From Chelydra serpentina (lineage: Eukaryota; Chordata; Testudines; Chelydridae), in contig JBAIAC010000027.1 in the NCBI GenBank assembly GCA_037349315.1, positions 5,332,001 to 5,396,000 on the forward strand: a DNA stretch of 64,000 bases, read 5' to 3'. Shown piece by piece: positions 25,374 through 38,622 of this stretch; the first letter of the stretch is position 1; every line of letters starts with the position of its first letter. Made by a program: the position numbers and the translations under genes. The notes under the pieces are model-generated. The model searched no databases. It saw nothing but the letters and a program-made list of their open reading frames with translations, and was not told where the DNA came from.

Positions 25374-27639
25374 CCAGAGATGGTTCCTTTTCATTGATGG
25401 GTGAAGTGAACCGTGTGTGAGAGACTTCAAAGTTGTAAAACCCTTTTAGATTAATGCAAGTTCTTATTTTTATTATTAATAAAATGTCTCTCTATGTAGT
25501 GAGTGCATTCTTGCCTGAAGCATGTCATGTCCTCTGTGATAGCAGTCTATTGTGTTCAGCTTTATAAGGGTCCTCAAATGGATATGGTTAAGATTAATGA
25601 GGTATTCGCTTAATCATGAACTTATTTAAGGATCTACTTGTAAATCCAGTGAGTTATGCAGATGAATATTTACCACTTACCATTTAACCTCTAAAGGGAT
25701 TTTATAGATTTATTCTCTTTTATTCTTGAACAAGATTTCTATAGGGATATAAGAAATGACAATGATGCTATGCCTCTAAATTAATATTCGTAGATAACAA
25801 GGCTGGTTCCTTGTATGCATTTGTTTCTGACGGGTTTCTTTGAGGAAGCCGTCTTTGAGCTGGCCCACAGCTTTAGTGTCAAGATGATTTCAAGGGGGGG
25901 TTCCAAGTTTGAGTTCTAGGCTGTGAGCACTTTGGACATGCTCAGCTACTGAAGAAAGTGCTCTTAACCTCTGGCTCTCCTCAGCCCCAATACCTGGCCA
26001 CCACATGAGAAAGGTGAGCACTAAAAGGATGAAATAGGAAATAAATACTGAAGAAACACCTCATCTTCTGACCTGTGAACAAATTATCCCATAGGCTGAG
26101 CTGCCCTTTGGGATGACATGAGTCTGTGCTCTGAGCTGGGAGCACTTGCAAGAGACACAGCATGCTGAACCCTGATTGGTGCCTTGTGTTGCTTTCAAGT
26201 CATTCATTCTAGCTAACCAGGAGTTAGTATTAGCAAGCTCCAAAAGAAACTCAAGTGGATGGCTGCGTCAAACTGCCGCAGGACCAGTGAGCTGGAGCAG
26301 TGTGGGATAAGAGGGGGACCCCACCATCAAAAGACATTTGTCCATGTAATCCAGTTGACACAAGTGAGTGCCACAGCTGTCAAAAACTCATTTGCCACTA
26401 CAAGTGGTATTGATGGTTAAAATAGTGTCAGCATTTCCATTATAAACCACTAATTTCATTGGTTTACAGCTAAAGCCATAACAATAGACCTAGGACTGAA
26501 TTTTGGCTGACTTTCTAACACAATATTAACTGAAAACATCTAGATGCTTTTTTTTTAACAGCAGTATCTAAAAAATGCTGCTGCTTTTTCTTCTTCTTTA
26601 AAGACAGGTTTTTTTAAGATCCTTCATCTATTGTAGGACAAGAATCCATGTGACGTGTGGTGTGGAATATTTCAAATATGCACATTATTTCATTTAGAAA
26701 AACAGCCAGTGTATGCATACTAGAACTTCCGGTAGCTCAAATTTATCAGGATGTTTAGCACACACAATTGTAGTAATAGTCTTGGTGAAGAATTAATTCA
26801 ATACCAAGAGGCTGAAATGTATGTAAAAAAGAGGTCCATCTGGCGTTGGCGTTGCACCCATGAGCTAAGTGCCTGACTGACCACTTGCTGGAGAGCCCAA
26901 GCAACTGAAGCTTAGCAGATTTTTTAAAGTTCTTTTACTTGATTTTGATACAATAGCTAGAGAAAATGCTGTGAAAATCACAGATTTTGCTTGATGCCTA
27001 TTGCAAACAAGGAGCCAGCTTTTAAAGATGTCAAATTTAAAACATAAATTCCATGTTTTCCAAAATGTTTCTTGCGTCTTTCTACTTGACCAGCCAGTAG
27101 AATCATCATGCTTAATTTCCAATGTCACATTAACATCCCTGGCAAAACCATGAGATCATAGATACAGGAGAAAGGACTATCTGGGCTGTGGTGACAAGCG
27201 CTCCTATTTCCAGTGCCAGTATCTGAAGTATCCAGCAGCATTTATTTGTGGCAGCTTACACTCAACATTTCATACATAAAATATAAAGCGGGTTTTGCAG
27301 GATCTAAACTGCTGATGTAATGATTGTATTGACCATAACAGTGCTGTAAACAGAGAAACCATTCTTCTAAAAACAACCCCCACCAGTGGGGAAATGATGC
27401 AATACTGCCTTTGAACCTGAAAGACCATTCCGCCACAGGTCTTGTGTATGGCCACTCATTCAGATTCAGGTGAAAAGTAATTGTGCCTGACATTTGGTGT
27501 CTTTACTGCACTCATCCCCAGGTGCATTTGTCTGTCAATTATTGACTTCAATATTGTTTTAAACAGAAAAAGGGAAAATGAAGAAGACGATGAGGTGGCA
27601 GAATAAAATATGTAAGGTAGCTAGGAAAGACAGTCATAT
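25374..27639. other. Intergenic, no gene recognised
   Basis: AT-rich sequence. Several short open frames were inspected (25981-26243, 26865-27128, 27242-27493) without recognising any protein. Confidence 0.55.
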
Positions 27640-27860
27640 AATTAAGAGACTGGACTGGGACTCGGGAAATCTGTATTCAGTCCCGATTACTTGCAGAGAC
27701 TTCCGCTGCGACCTTGGTGAATCTCATTCTGCCTCCGTTCTCCACCTGTAAACTGAAGATAATACTTTCCTACCTCCTGGAGATGTTAGGATATTATTAC
27801 TGTTGTCATGAGAGATGCTTGGATACTCCTCAATAGGAACCGTATGGGCACCTAGAGAGA
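27640..27860 (+). repeat. Diverged tRNA-derived SINE
   Basis: It has the same order as the SINE at 14886: aagagactggactgggactcg, then tattcagtcccg (B-box region), accttggtgaatctcattc, and a tail ggatactcctca...gcacctagagag. The A and B boxes are degraded. Confidence 0.55.
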
Positions 27861-28187
27861 ATTCAAAATGGTGAGCGGTACAGAATTGGTACCTGTGGAT
27901 TCTGAGACTTTGGACAAGAAACTCTCTCTCCTATTGATTGTTTTGGGTTCCCTTGATAGGTATGAACGCTTGGAATTATTCCTTACCTCCTCTTTCACCT
28001 TCAGTGTGCCTGCCCAGATAGTCAGTAGGGCAACTACTCCTGGAGGGCCTCTGTGCTACAATGGGATTCTCAAGTGTTAAATTCAATAGGACTTGTGCAA
28101 GCATATGAGTCTGCCTAATACCTTATGGGTTTGATACAGGAATTATTGGTAAAATTCTATAGCCAACATTATGCAGAAGGGTCAAAC
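27861..28187. other. No gene seen
   Basis: An open frame of 70 codons at 27868-28080 has no recognisable domain and is probably chance. Confidence 0.5.
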
Positions 28188-28190
28188 TTA

Positions 28191-28415
28191 GGGTATGTCT
28201 ACATTTAAAACACTACAGTGGCACAGCTGCAGTGTTTCACTGTAGACACAACGACAGGGTGGTAGTTAATCCCATTCTCTGAGAGGGGGAATTCTTTCAT
28301 CGACCTAGTGCTGTCTATACCTGGGGTTAGGTTGGGATAGTTACAGCTCTCAAAGGTGTGGACTCCCCAGAGAGCTGTAGCTATGCCAATGTAAGTTCCC
28401 AGTGTAGACCAGACC
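28191..28415. mobile_element. PIF/Harbinger-type MITE, 225 bp
   Basis: The ends are gggtatgtctacattt and, inverted, ggtctggtctacactgg. They are flanked by the 3-bp duplication tta (28188-28190, 28416-28418), which fits the TWA target of PIF/Harbinger elements. The interior has matching halves (cacagctgcagtg; gagagctgtagctatgcc). There is no transposase. Confidence 0.75.
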
Positions 28416-28418
28416 TTA

Positions 28419-31400
28419 GCTGATCTCTTCTGGATCCCTTAAAATCTAGGAATGTATTAATCTTTACTGACTATAGGTCCAAAATGCTGAGCACCCTGAG
28501 CTCCTATTTACTTCAATAGGAGTGGAGGGGTACACAGCACCTTGCAGGATGAGGTCTATGATTGAGAGTTAGGAGGAGGCATGTGGAGAACTTTACTGCA
28601 TGACACATTTAACCCACAGGAAAACCCACCCATTTTTCTCATTTTAAGTGTATTTCACACTTTTTTGACTATTTGAAATTACCACACGTGTAAAAACTTC
28701 TTTTAATGAATAGAGCCATTTATGTACAAAGGCAAGTTTTTTTTTCCCCTAAGTGCAGTAATTTTACTAGACTTTCTTTTGTAGGTCTGGCTCATTCCAT
28801 CATCTGTTCATTATTGCTTACTGCTACAGATCCCGCAAGAACTGAAAACAGGCTAGTTGGAGTATAAGCCATCTTGAAAAATGTTGCTGACATAGGCCAC
28901 ACAGTTACCAGGACTCAGAAGACAGATAAGTAAAGGGTTTTATTCTTTAATGTCAACTCAGAACTATTGTTCAGTGCAGTTGCAGAAGCAGTACTATCTT
29001 TGTACACATGTAAAATGATTGGAAAGAATTATCGGGTTACAAATCATGGGTGTAGTCATGGCCCTATTGAAATCAATGGAAGTTACACCCTTGACATCAG
29101 TAGAGCCAGGATTCCATCCCATATTTAAAAAGAAATCTTTAACTGTTATTAGCTGGAGGTGTTAGAAATGCAATATGATTTCCTTTTCATTTTCTGGCTC
29201 TTTATTTACTTATCTGCCCTTCTGAATATAAGATGGAAAGCAGCCGCCTCAATTTCAGTTGTTTCAAGTTGTCTTCACTTTTTCTGGTTTTCATGAATTT
29301 GCAGCCCCCGCACTGCAGTGTTTGGACTCCCAACATTTCAAGGGAATAGTTAAATCCCCACAATGCAAAATGTTTGAATTATTTTTTTAAACAAAAACTA
29401 TGAAAACATTCACATCTGTTTATGTAACTTGGATGTTTTTTGAAAAATCCCATAATATTTGGCCCGAACTACCTGAGAATGTCCCTTTAATGAAAACAAA
29501 CCTTCAGTCCTTTTTGCAAACATACCATAAATGGGCATAGTAGAAATGACAGATACATATCAATATCATTTTAGAGTATGTTTAAAAAAACAAAAACCCA
29601 AGCTATTTGTCTTAGGAAATATCAAACTTTTATTGGGAATTTGGAAAATATTTTTGGCTAGCATGAAAAGTAAAATCCTGCACAACAATGTACAGGCATG
29701 GGCACAGAGACTGAACAGATGGACTGCTGTAAAACAACCATTTAATAAGGCATTAAAATGCCATCGACTTGGACACAAAAAAAAAAAAAGCTATGAAAAT
29801 AAATGCCTTTCAAATAATTAGGATCTTATGCCTGAGACTAGCACTGATCTCTGTGCAAAGATTTTCCTGCTGAAATCAGACCAGTCTAAGTCTGATTGTG
29901 TAAGGAAGGAATTAGTGTGAAAATCGTCTGCTCCTTGAGATTTTTAGTTCTGTTTCCGCTGTTCATGACCGTTCATGTAAATGATCATTTTAGACTATCT
30001 CCCTCTCCCTGTTTGTTATGGTGTTTTAAAAGACTTTTGATTTATTATGCCCCAAAACATTGTTAATTGAATCCCAGATTTTTATCATGAATATGTGAAA
30101 CAGTTAAATCATTAGCTTTTACTCCCAGTGAATGCATAAGGATAATATCCAGTCTAGCAGAAGCAGCCAGGAATAGGAACAGAGCCCATTTCTGTTCTAG
30201 AAAGTGTAGTATGACTTTACTTTCCCTCAAAGTCATGTACAAACATCGATTTTAAGTTTTAACAATAGTCTGCAAACATAGCTGCTGTGAAAAATATATC
30301 CTTCATTTGTACAAATTCACCCATTCAGTGTAACAAAATTTCTTAGGAGCAATTCTCAGCAACTATTAATGCTTGCAAATATGAAGGTATGGCTATAACT
30401 TCCCATTCCTGCCACAGTTATTGTTGTAAATATAACCCCAGTTTGCACAGTTCAAAAAGTCTCCACTATTTAAAAAGAAAAATCTGGAAAACAATGAATC
30501 CATAATAATTAAATTTTTCAATGTGTAAAATGACCAAAATATTTATGTTTTAGATAATGACTATGATATAAGAATATTTTGTAAAGCTGTATTTTGTTTA
30601 TTGCCTCCAAATAAGTGTTTTTTATAAATAATAGTAATAAGAAAGTTGAACCCAAAAAAGCACATTTAAGTATGTTAAGGTTGTGGAAGAAGGTAATGCA
30701 GAAGTGATTTAAGGAAGAAGTCTTGGATTATCAGCTTTCACTTTGAATTTCATAGGTTTTATCAGCTTTTATCACAAATGTAGTGTTGCATAAACATTGT
30801 TTTTGTTATGTACTTGTGTCCATTTCCCCACGTATTAACTTTAAGAATTTTGAAGAAATTAATGACCATAACTTTCATATTATAATTCTTATTTTGTTTG
30901 TCAGTATTCAATAATCCTCAACAAAATAAATGTTTTAAACTTACAGGTCAATGTGCTTCCTACTTTTTTAATAAGCAAGAGTCATATTACATTCAGATTC
31001 TCTTACATTTAACATATAAAATTGGGTCAGGTGATCGAAGTCCATATGTAATTTATTAACCAATCAAAATAGAAGATGAAACTTGGTCTTTAAATTGCAG
31101 TGTCTTTTATTAATCAGATCTTATATGGCTCTGCTGCTATCACACTTATTTTAAAGGTGTGAAAAATTGCACTATGGAAGAATTTCATAGTTGGAAACCT
31201 TAATTTTTGGATAAGATTCTAAGTTTATCAATAATTGCTCTGGTTGTAAAGATTTAGGCAGAATTTTTAGGGTCCAATGAACTTGCTGCTAGTGTTGCCA
31301 TTTGGCTAGGAGTACATCCCAATTAGTAACCCTTCTATCCAAAGCAGTCGCGGTATGTATAGGGCAGTTTTTTCTAAGTCTGTTGTAAATGATTAGTCCA

Positions 31401-34084
31401 AAAGACTAGCATAAAACATAGAACTAGTCCCCTGCAGGAGTCAGCTGGAGGAAATTAAAGGATCAACAACATAAGAGAAGCACTGAGGTAGGATTGTTCC
31501 TGGCTACAGCCACAGACTTTCACATGCACTCAGGAAATTGACTTAATCAAAAACTGAGGATTCGGGCATAAGGATGAGAATGATAAGGCAGGTGATGATT
31601 CTAAATCATGTCTCAACATCACAAAATTGTGTAGGGTTTCCCCCCGCCCACACCCATAAAAAGCATATTCCTACAGAAAGGTTAAATCTCATCCTTATAA
31701 ATTAGCAAAAGCTCCACATAAATGAGAGCTTAAACTCAATGGAGATTAATGAATAATCATGGTTCAATTTCTCCAAAAAGGCACCGTTCAGACAGAATTT
31801 TGTGCTAATTAAAAAAAATGAAGATTTTTAGATTATGCTGTTCTTTCCAAAATGCTGCTGCTGGCAGCTGTGTGCGCGAACAAGATCTACTGTGTCTTGG
31901 AATCAGGCAGGGTATTCACTTGAATGTTGTGAGTAAATTCAGATAGCATGAATTTGGCTGTCTTTTGGGCCTTGAATAAGGCTGAAACTTTTCCGGGGGA
32001 GCCAGAAAGACTCTCAAAAAGAGAAATGCACCAATCTAAGTTTGGGTTTCAAAATATCTGTTTGAAAGTTGGCATCTGGCAGGCTGGTGAAGCACAAAGC
32101 GTTGGGAGAGTGAGAGGCCCAGAGTGTGTAGAAAAAACAGCAAACCTTCGTTTCGGAAAAGTTTCACGAGCGAGTAAACTAAAAAAGGAATCTATCAGGA
32201 ATTAAGATCTTATAACATTCAAAAACATCACTGGAAGGGAAACACACAAGCGCTGTGACCCAAACAAGGAGTTGAAAACAAAAATGAACAATATTCAACT
32301 GTTTAGATGACAAAAGAAGCAGCACAATTACTGGTATTAGAAGTTACAGCCAGCAGGCAAACACTCAGCATGTCTTGAATAAATAAGCGTCTCTAAAGAG
32401 AATGGGTTCCTTCTCCAGGTAAGAAATGCATGGCATCACTTACACTTGTAATTAAACACCACTGGTTATTCTGCATATGAAATGTTCAACACTTTAGACC
32501 TTTATTGTGGGATTTTACTGACCAGGCATGTGTATTCTGAAGGCGAGATGATTGAATTCTATAAAAAAGAAACCCACCCATTTCTTTTTAGTTACTAAAC
32601 TTGTGTTTTTATGTCTTGAGCCAAATTCGTCCCCGGAGTAGCTCAACTGTAGTCAGTCAGAATGGCCCATCTTTGCCATCACCTTTCTTATATAATTAAA
32701 TATGCTGCTTACTAAATGAAAGATATGGAAGTGAAATATCTTTGTAAAATGATATACCATGATACCATCTTGCTAGTGTCAGGGATGGACTAGCCAATAA
32801 AACATAAGGTTATATTTTGGTAGAAAGGCAAGAGGGCTAGAACATTTTTATAGCAATTAAACATTATCAAGGCATTTGAGCAAGAGAATAAATTAAGGAA
32901 CATCTCCCAAAATCTCACTTATTTCTTAGTATTTTACCATAGTTGCCTGCACTTCTAAACGTTTATTGAAAATCTCTAATACATGAGTATCAATGATAGG
33001 ACAACTGGCTGGCATTAGCTGTTAGTTAGGCTAGGCACAGGAAAAGGATCAATCCCAGATGGAGATAGTCATAGGACAACAAAACTCTTTTTTTCTATAA
33101 TCCGAATGATTATCCGAGTCTCACATATAGAACTCTGCCCTCTGACATGCAATTCAGCTAGAGTTTATTAATAAAAATCTTGATTAATTTGAATTCTGCA
33201 ATTCCAGCATCTATCAGTAAGGAGACTGAACAAGACATGAACTCCAACTGTTTTACTATGGAAAAAAACAATACAAGGCAACATTTCAAAACAAAAGGAA
33301 TCTCAAATTGCAGTAAAAGTGGGGATGGAACATATGACCACCATGTAATAGCAAAATGAAACAATTATAATATTAGTCTTGCAGGAAAGAGACATGGAAA
33401 ATACATTGTGGACCAAGTCCTGTTCCCATTAAAACCAGTTGGAGTTTTGTCATAACTTAATGGGACTAGGGTTTGGCTCTGTATCTTTAAAATAGCAACT
33501 GAGATTTGGCTAATGGGGTAACAAAAGAGACCAGGAGGAAAGTTGTGTTTTCAACTAGGATTACAGTTACTTCACATTTTCAGAGGCCTACGCTTTTAAA
33601 TGACCCAATAGTAATGATTGGGGCTGTAGTTAACTTTAACTTTTATGCTTTTGCAAGCTAAGTTATACATAGTTCATTACATGTTAAAAGACCATTAAGT
33701 TAAAAGAAGGAAATTCGGAGGGCAGCCTAGAACTGTCAATGCTGGGCCCACAGTAGGTATTGTCTCAGATAGAATGGGGTTTATAAGACCACCCAGTGCT
33801 TGAAGACCCTTGCAATGTGCGAACACAACAGAGCAAACTAGGTTTCTGATCCTGCAAAGACTTATGCACACGCTTTTCACTTTACTTACTGTGAAGAGTT
33901 CCATTTGATGCTTCACAAGTTGTTTTTCCCTTTCCATGCTAGTTTGTTCCCTGTCATTTTCCTCCTAATGAATGACCTATGTTTTTTTTTAATTGTTTCC
34001 CTTGATTTTGTTTTAAACAGATTACTCTCCTGCCAGGAGTGCTGATATCACTTTTCATCTTCAAACAATCCTCACTCACCTCTA
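28419..34084. other. Intergenic, repeat-poor in its middle
   Basis: From about 29830 to 31260 I see no repeat and very high AT content, which could be conserved non-coding DNA or simply unique sequence. Around 29040-29110 is a short repeat (gaaatcaatggaagttacac). No coding sequence was recognised. Confidence 0.5.
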
Positions 34085-34365
34085 TGAAGCATGCATGACG
34101 GTATGATTTCTGTTTCACAGATAAGGCAGACCTTAAATGACTTCCTGAAGGCCACAGAAGGGATCCCTGTTGGGTCTAGGGTGACCAGATAACCTGATTT
34201 TATAGGGACAGTCCCGATTTTTGGGTCTTTTTCTTATATAGGCTCCTATATATAACCTCCCACCCCTGTCCCGATTCTTCACACTTGCTGTCTGGTCACC
34301 CTAGTTGGGTCAGTGCTCAGAAGTTCCTGAATCCCAGTCTTCTGCTTAGTCCGCTGGATCATCCC
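34085..34365 (-). repeat. MIR-like/tRNA-derived SINE remnant split by a hAT insertion
   Basis: The left piece (aaatgacttcctgaaggccac) and right piece (cagtgctcagaagttcc, ctgaatcccagtcttctgc) read as the antisense of a tRNA-derived SINE core. The hAT MITE at 34177-34303 interrupts it. Confidence 0.45.
34177..34303. mobile_element. Non-autonomous hAT-like element (TAGGGTGACC ends), 127 bp
   Basis: The ends tagggtgaccaga and, inverted, tagggtgaccagaca are nearly perfect repeats. The flanking 8-bp duplication gttgggtc (34169-34176, 34304-34311) is perfect. The interior contains gggacagtcccgattttt. It is a short sibling of 8257-8503. Confidence 0.88.
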
Positions 34366-36717
34366 ACTCGCTCTCTCTGAAACCCCAGGTTGGTTGCGCA
34401 CAAACAGGTACCGATTTACTCGTTTCCTTACAGGCCTGGTCTAAACGATGATTTAAAGCTAGCTCCCCATAGGCTGCCATGTTAAAAAGGCAGCGTTTCT
34501 TGTCTATGCTGGACCAGATGTATTGGTTAACGTGGGCCAACATCACCCCTTTAAATCCTAGTCTACACCGGGCCACAGAGGGATGGGATACTATATGTAG
34601 GATAACTCCACTCTTAAGTGGGCGCTCGTCCCCCATGGAATCTTTGAACTCCAGGATATGTATGTACTGCAGAGCACTCATGCTGGCAGCCACCTCTAGG
34701 TTCTTTATTTCACAAACTTCCAGCTTCCTCACTGCTACCTGGAGCTGCAGGAGAGTCATCTTTTTCCCACTTAAAGAGACAGTACAGTACACTGTTCCAT
34801 GATCATTAAATGTGCCTTACCATGTGTTTTGTGTGCCAAATATCTCTGGTTTTTCTAAACAGATGTAAGTCATATCCTAGCCCCACTCCCCACCCTACAC
34901 AACTGGCCATGCTTAGGATAGCTCCCCTGGAGCAAGGAGGTGGGGGGAAAAATCTCCCTCTGCTTCCCAGATTGCAGGGCCACTCCAGGGCCACATTGCA
35001 GCAGCCTCTGCTGCTTCTGTCTCTTCACTCCACAGCTGGGGAGAATGCCCAGTTATCCTCCCCTGCCTCCCCCCTAAATACTCCAGAGCACAGACCATGG
35101 TGTGTGGATCCTCTGTGCAGGGGTTGGGAATTCTGTCCCCTTTCCTGAGCAGTGGAAACACAGTGGTCCCACATCCTTACAGAGACCCTGGCATAATAGG
35201 TACAGATACAAGATAACTAGGGTTTGCCCCCCTCCCTTCTTTTTTAAAACACATACCATTGCGTACCCTGCTTTCCCTGACTGCTTCTGACTCTTGAAAT
35301 GCTTCGGAAATGTGTATGGAAATAGTTAATGTCTCCCCCTCCCCTTCACATGACAGAGGGAGAAATGTAGAAAAACTACAACTCGCCCAAATGGTTTTGT
35401 AATGATCATGTGCTTTGTTTTAACTGTAAAATGTAAATCTGGTCCTCTTTAGTGATACTGTACAGAAATCTCAGTGGACGTTTTCCTTGCATCTAACCGG
35501 TCTACTTTCTTTCATAATGATAAATGGTTGGGCAGGTGGGGACTATCTACTCTTCAAACTGGTTGCTTTTTAAAAGGACAGGAAGGAAGAATGGTGACGC
35601 ATATAAAACAGAATCTCTGTTTATAGGGCTGCAGCATTGATATTTTTTAACTTCCTGACCTTTGATGGCTCTTGTGAGGAAGCCTTGGACAAAGATGTCT
35701 AATCAGCTAAGACAGACACTGTGGTACTTTGGTCTCCTGTTTAAATTGAATTGATTACCAATCCCCACTTCCATTTTCTTCTGGATCCAGTTGCTTAGTA
35801 GCTGTCACCTTTACCATTCCATGCTGACTGGTTCACATTACTTTAGATACACAGTGCAAGTTCATCACCTTTCCAGGATGTCTCCTGATTGATTCCTTAT
35901 GTCTTGTGGGGATCTGCTCTATAGTTTCAGGCTGAAATAAGTTGCTTGAGGTGTTCTCAGATTTATTCTAGGTGTGCTCCATGAATTGTAATATTTTTAT
36001 CAATGCTTGAGGCTACCCTTTTTTGCATATTGTGCACTTTTATGCTTTTTATTTATATGCAGTAAAATGAGTTAAGTTCAGGGTTTTGCTGTGTGTGTAA
36101 ACCCCATTAGCAAAAAGACAGATGCAATGAAAATGAGTTACCTGTAATTATACATTACAATGTGTGGTTTTGCCCTTCATCAAAGGCCTTATACCCTGTG
36201 CCTTGCACATCCGAGGGCTACTGCCTCCATGAAAGATATGGGCTTGGACTTGTTGACCAGGCTCTTCATTTTTATGTTCATGCCACACTGAAGTCTATGG
36301 GAGCTTTCCCTTAGAAAGACTGGGCCCTAAGGCTTTATATTTGCCAAGCACTTGGGTGGGATACGCTCTGGCTGCAAGTTGAAGCTAGCCACATTTGGAC
36401 TGGAAATAAGATGTATGTTTTTAAGTGAGTAAACCTTGGAAAAATTAACCAAGGGACAAGGTAGATTCTCTGTCAATGGCAACTTTTAAATCAACTTTTA
36501 TTTTCTTTAAGATATGCTTTAGTTCAAAAGGAACTATGGCCAGTCTTGAACTGGAAGACAGACCGGATGATCACAGCGATTGGTCCCTTCTGGCAAATGG
36601 ACTCAATTAATGTAAGTAGGATTTATTTTTGTTTGGAATATCATATACACCAAAAAACTTCTTGTTCTCTATGAAGAGTTTTGTCAAAAGCTTCCTTAAC
36701 TCCACAAGAGCAGTGTC
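34366..36717. other. Intergenic, no gene recognised
   Basis: A possible degraded Harbinger-type fragment begins at about 34433 (ggcctggtctaaacgatgat). An open frame on the minus strand at 34346-34792 was not recognised. A CR1-like 3' end sits at about 36520-36600 (gaccggatgatcacagcgat, tggtcccttctggc). Confidence 0.5.
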
Positions 36718-36720
36718 TAA

Positions 36721-37017
36721 GGCCACGTCTACACTACCCGCCCGATTCGGCGGGTAGCAATCGATCTTTTGGGGATCAATTTATCACGTCTCATCTAGAC
36801 GCGATAAATCGATCCCAGAACGCGCTCCCATCGACTCCGGTAATCCACCCCGACGCAAGGAGGAAGCGGAGTCGACGGGGGAGCGGCAGCCTTCGACTTT
36901 GCAGGGTCCACATGGCGAGATAAGTCGAGCGAGGTACGTCGACGTCAGCTACGTTATTCACGTAGCTGAAGTTGCGTACCTTACTTCGACACCACCCCCC
37001 GTAGTGTAGACCAGCCC
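36721..37017. mobile_element. PIF/Harbinger-type MITE, 297 bp
   Basis: The ends ggccacgtctacactac and, inverted, gggctggtctacactac are flanked by taa on each side (36718-36720, 37018-37020). Internal palindromic sequence is rich in cgat, tcgac and acgtc, so the copy keeps unusually many CpGs. The open frames at 36681-37036 are artefacts of it. It resembles short Harbinger MITEs known from turtles and crocodilians. Confidence 0.8.
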
Positions 37018-37020
37018 TAA

Positions 37021-37572
37021 GGCTTTGTCTACACACAATCTTGGATTGGTTTAATTAAACCAGTTTAGTTAAGACAGTGCATACTCCTATATGGTCACTA
37101 CAGCGCGTCAAATTTTTTCATTCAAAATGTTTTGACAAAAAATACTTTTTTTTTCAAAATGAAAATGTTGGTGGGAAATGTCTATTTTTTGATTAAATAT
37201 TTCAGGTTTTTTGCCAAATCAATTTTTAGCTAAAAATTGAAATATTTTCATTGCTGAACAATTTTTTAAAATGCTGTTTTTGTTTTTTTGGCAAAATCCT
37301 GTTGCTTTTTTCAGATAGATTTTGAGGGGGTGGGTGGGGAGTCATTTTTGTCAACTTTTGTCACGATCAGCTCTGGTGGATACTTGTTTTGATCTGAGTG
37401 GGTTATTTTGGTTTATCTTAAACAGGTTCCTAATTGACTTAAACTAAACCAAAATAAGCCTGGTTTAAATCACAATAATGGTGTCAGGTTTTTGCATTAA
37501 TTTAACTAAATAAAACAGTTTAAAAATCACACTTCACGTTAAATGAGTGCAATTCTCTAGGTAGACAATCCC
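37021..37572. mobile_element. Second Harbinger-type MITE, abutting the first and interrupted
   Basis: It starts ggctttgtctacacac directly after the shared taa and ends at gtagacaatccc (inverted: gggattgtctac). Flanks are taa and tga, so the duplication is imperfect. Host-like text (ggtttaattaaaccagtttag near 37050; ggtttatcttaaacaggttcc near 37410) brackets a foreign block at about 37095-37378. Confidence 0.5.
37095..37378 (-). repeat. Interspersed repeat inserted in a MITE
   Basis: This T- and A-rich block (aaaatgttttgacaaaaaat, ...cacgatcagctctgg) read on the minus strand begins ccagagctgatcg. That resembles the start of the repeat at about 610-720 (agagctggtcagg...tttttcag). Confidence 0.4.
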
Positions 37573-37575
37573 TGA

Positions 37576-38614
37576 GGCTGAAGATAAATGGCAACCAGAT
37601 TATGCTGACCTTTTATCGTTCCCACTTCTTTGTGACTTCAATCCCTTTCCACTTCCCTGGTACTCCTTTTACAGCTAGCTATTTGCTTACAATCTTAAAA
37701 CAAAAAGCAGAACTAGGACGCAAAATCCACCACTAAGCCTGAGCGGCTGATCCCTAAAGCAGTCAGAAAGGTGGTGTGTTTTAGACTCCCATTTGATTCT
37801 TATCTGACTGCACAACTTGATTCTAAAATTGTTCTAAAAGAGACACAGTGGCCCCTGACTCTTGCATGACAGTGTCTTGCTAAGATTAATAAACATTCTT
37901 TATTGAATGGGACCCTTTGTTTTAGTGTTCCCAATGATCCCCCTTTTTAAAATAAATGAACACTGTAGCTTGTGGTGAGGAGATACATTTTAAATCCTTA
38001 CTTTCCTCACCAGCAAATTGGCCACGTTGCGATTTCCCTGAAATCTTCAAGCACTCTTAGAGCTCCATCCGGCAAAGTCTGAGTACTTTCTTCCCACCTG
38101 GCATTCAGATGAATTCAGCATGTTATAGGAGGTACTGAGCACTTCCCTGGATCAAGCCCTTATTTGCTAACATTGTCATCTCTTGCTGTTCAAAGACCAG
38201 TGGGGAATGTCGCCTGGCTAATGAAGAGATGACTTTTCCTCCTAATGGAATGTTCCACTCTAACCATCCCACCAGGGGAGTTCTCATCTTCAAAAGAAAC
38301 GTTTTTTCTATACAAGCTGCAAAAAGAATTATTTAATGACATCATAAATTAAGACAGAGAGGCCCAAATCTTCCAAACTGTAGCGACGTATTTGAGCCTG
38401 GAAAAAAACGTGAGTGTATATATGCCAAAAACATCCAGTTATTCCAGCTTTAGGCCTCTGTCAAGAATGTGAGCTGCCAGTGATCCCCGACTAGTGGTTT
38501 TTTTTGGCATGAATTAATTTTAGCTTCTTCAGTTTCTGATGTTTGTATCAATGTGTAGACTAAAGTCAGTAATACTAATGTGTGAGGGCCAAATTCAGAG
38601 TTGACATAAGTACT
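37576..38614. other. Intergenic, no gene recognised
   Basis: AT-rich and apparently unique. Confidence 0.5.
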
Positions 38615-38622
38615 ATTCAAGG

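Noticed and set aside
34346..34792. Open frame of 148 codons on the minus strand
   Set aside because: No family recognised, and it overlaps a possible degraded DNA transposon; not enough to call a gene.
36681..37036. Overlapping open frames on both strands
   Set aside because: They fall within the Harbinger-type MITE, whose palindromic structure yields mirrored frames.
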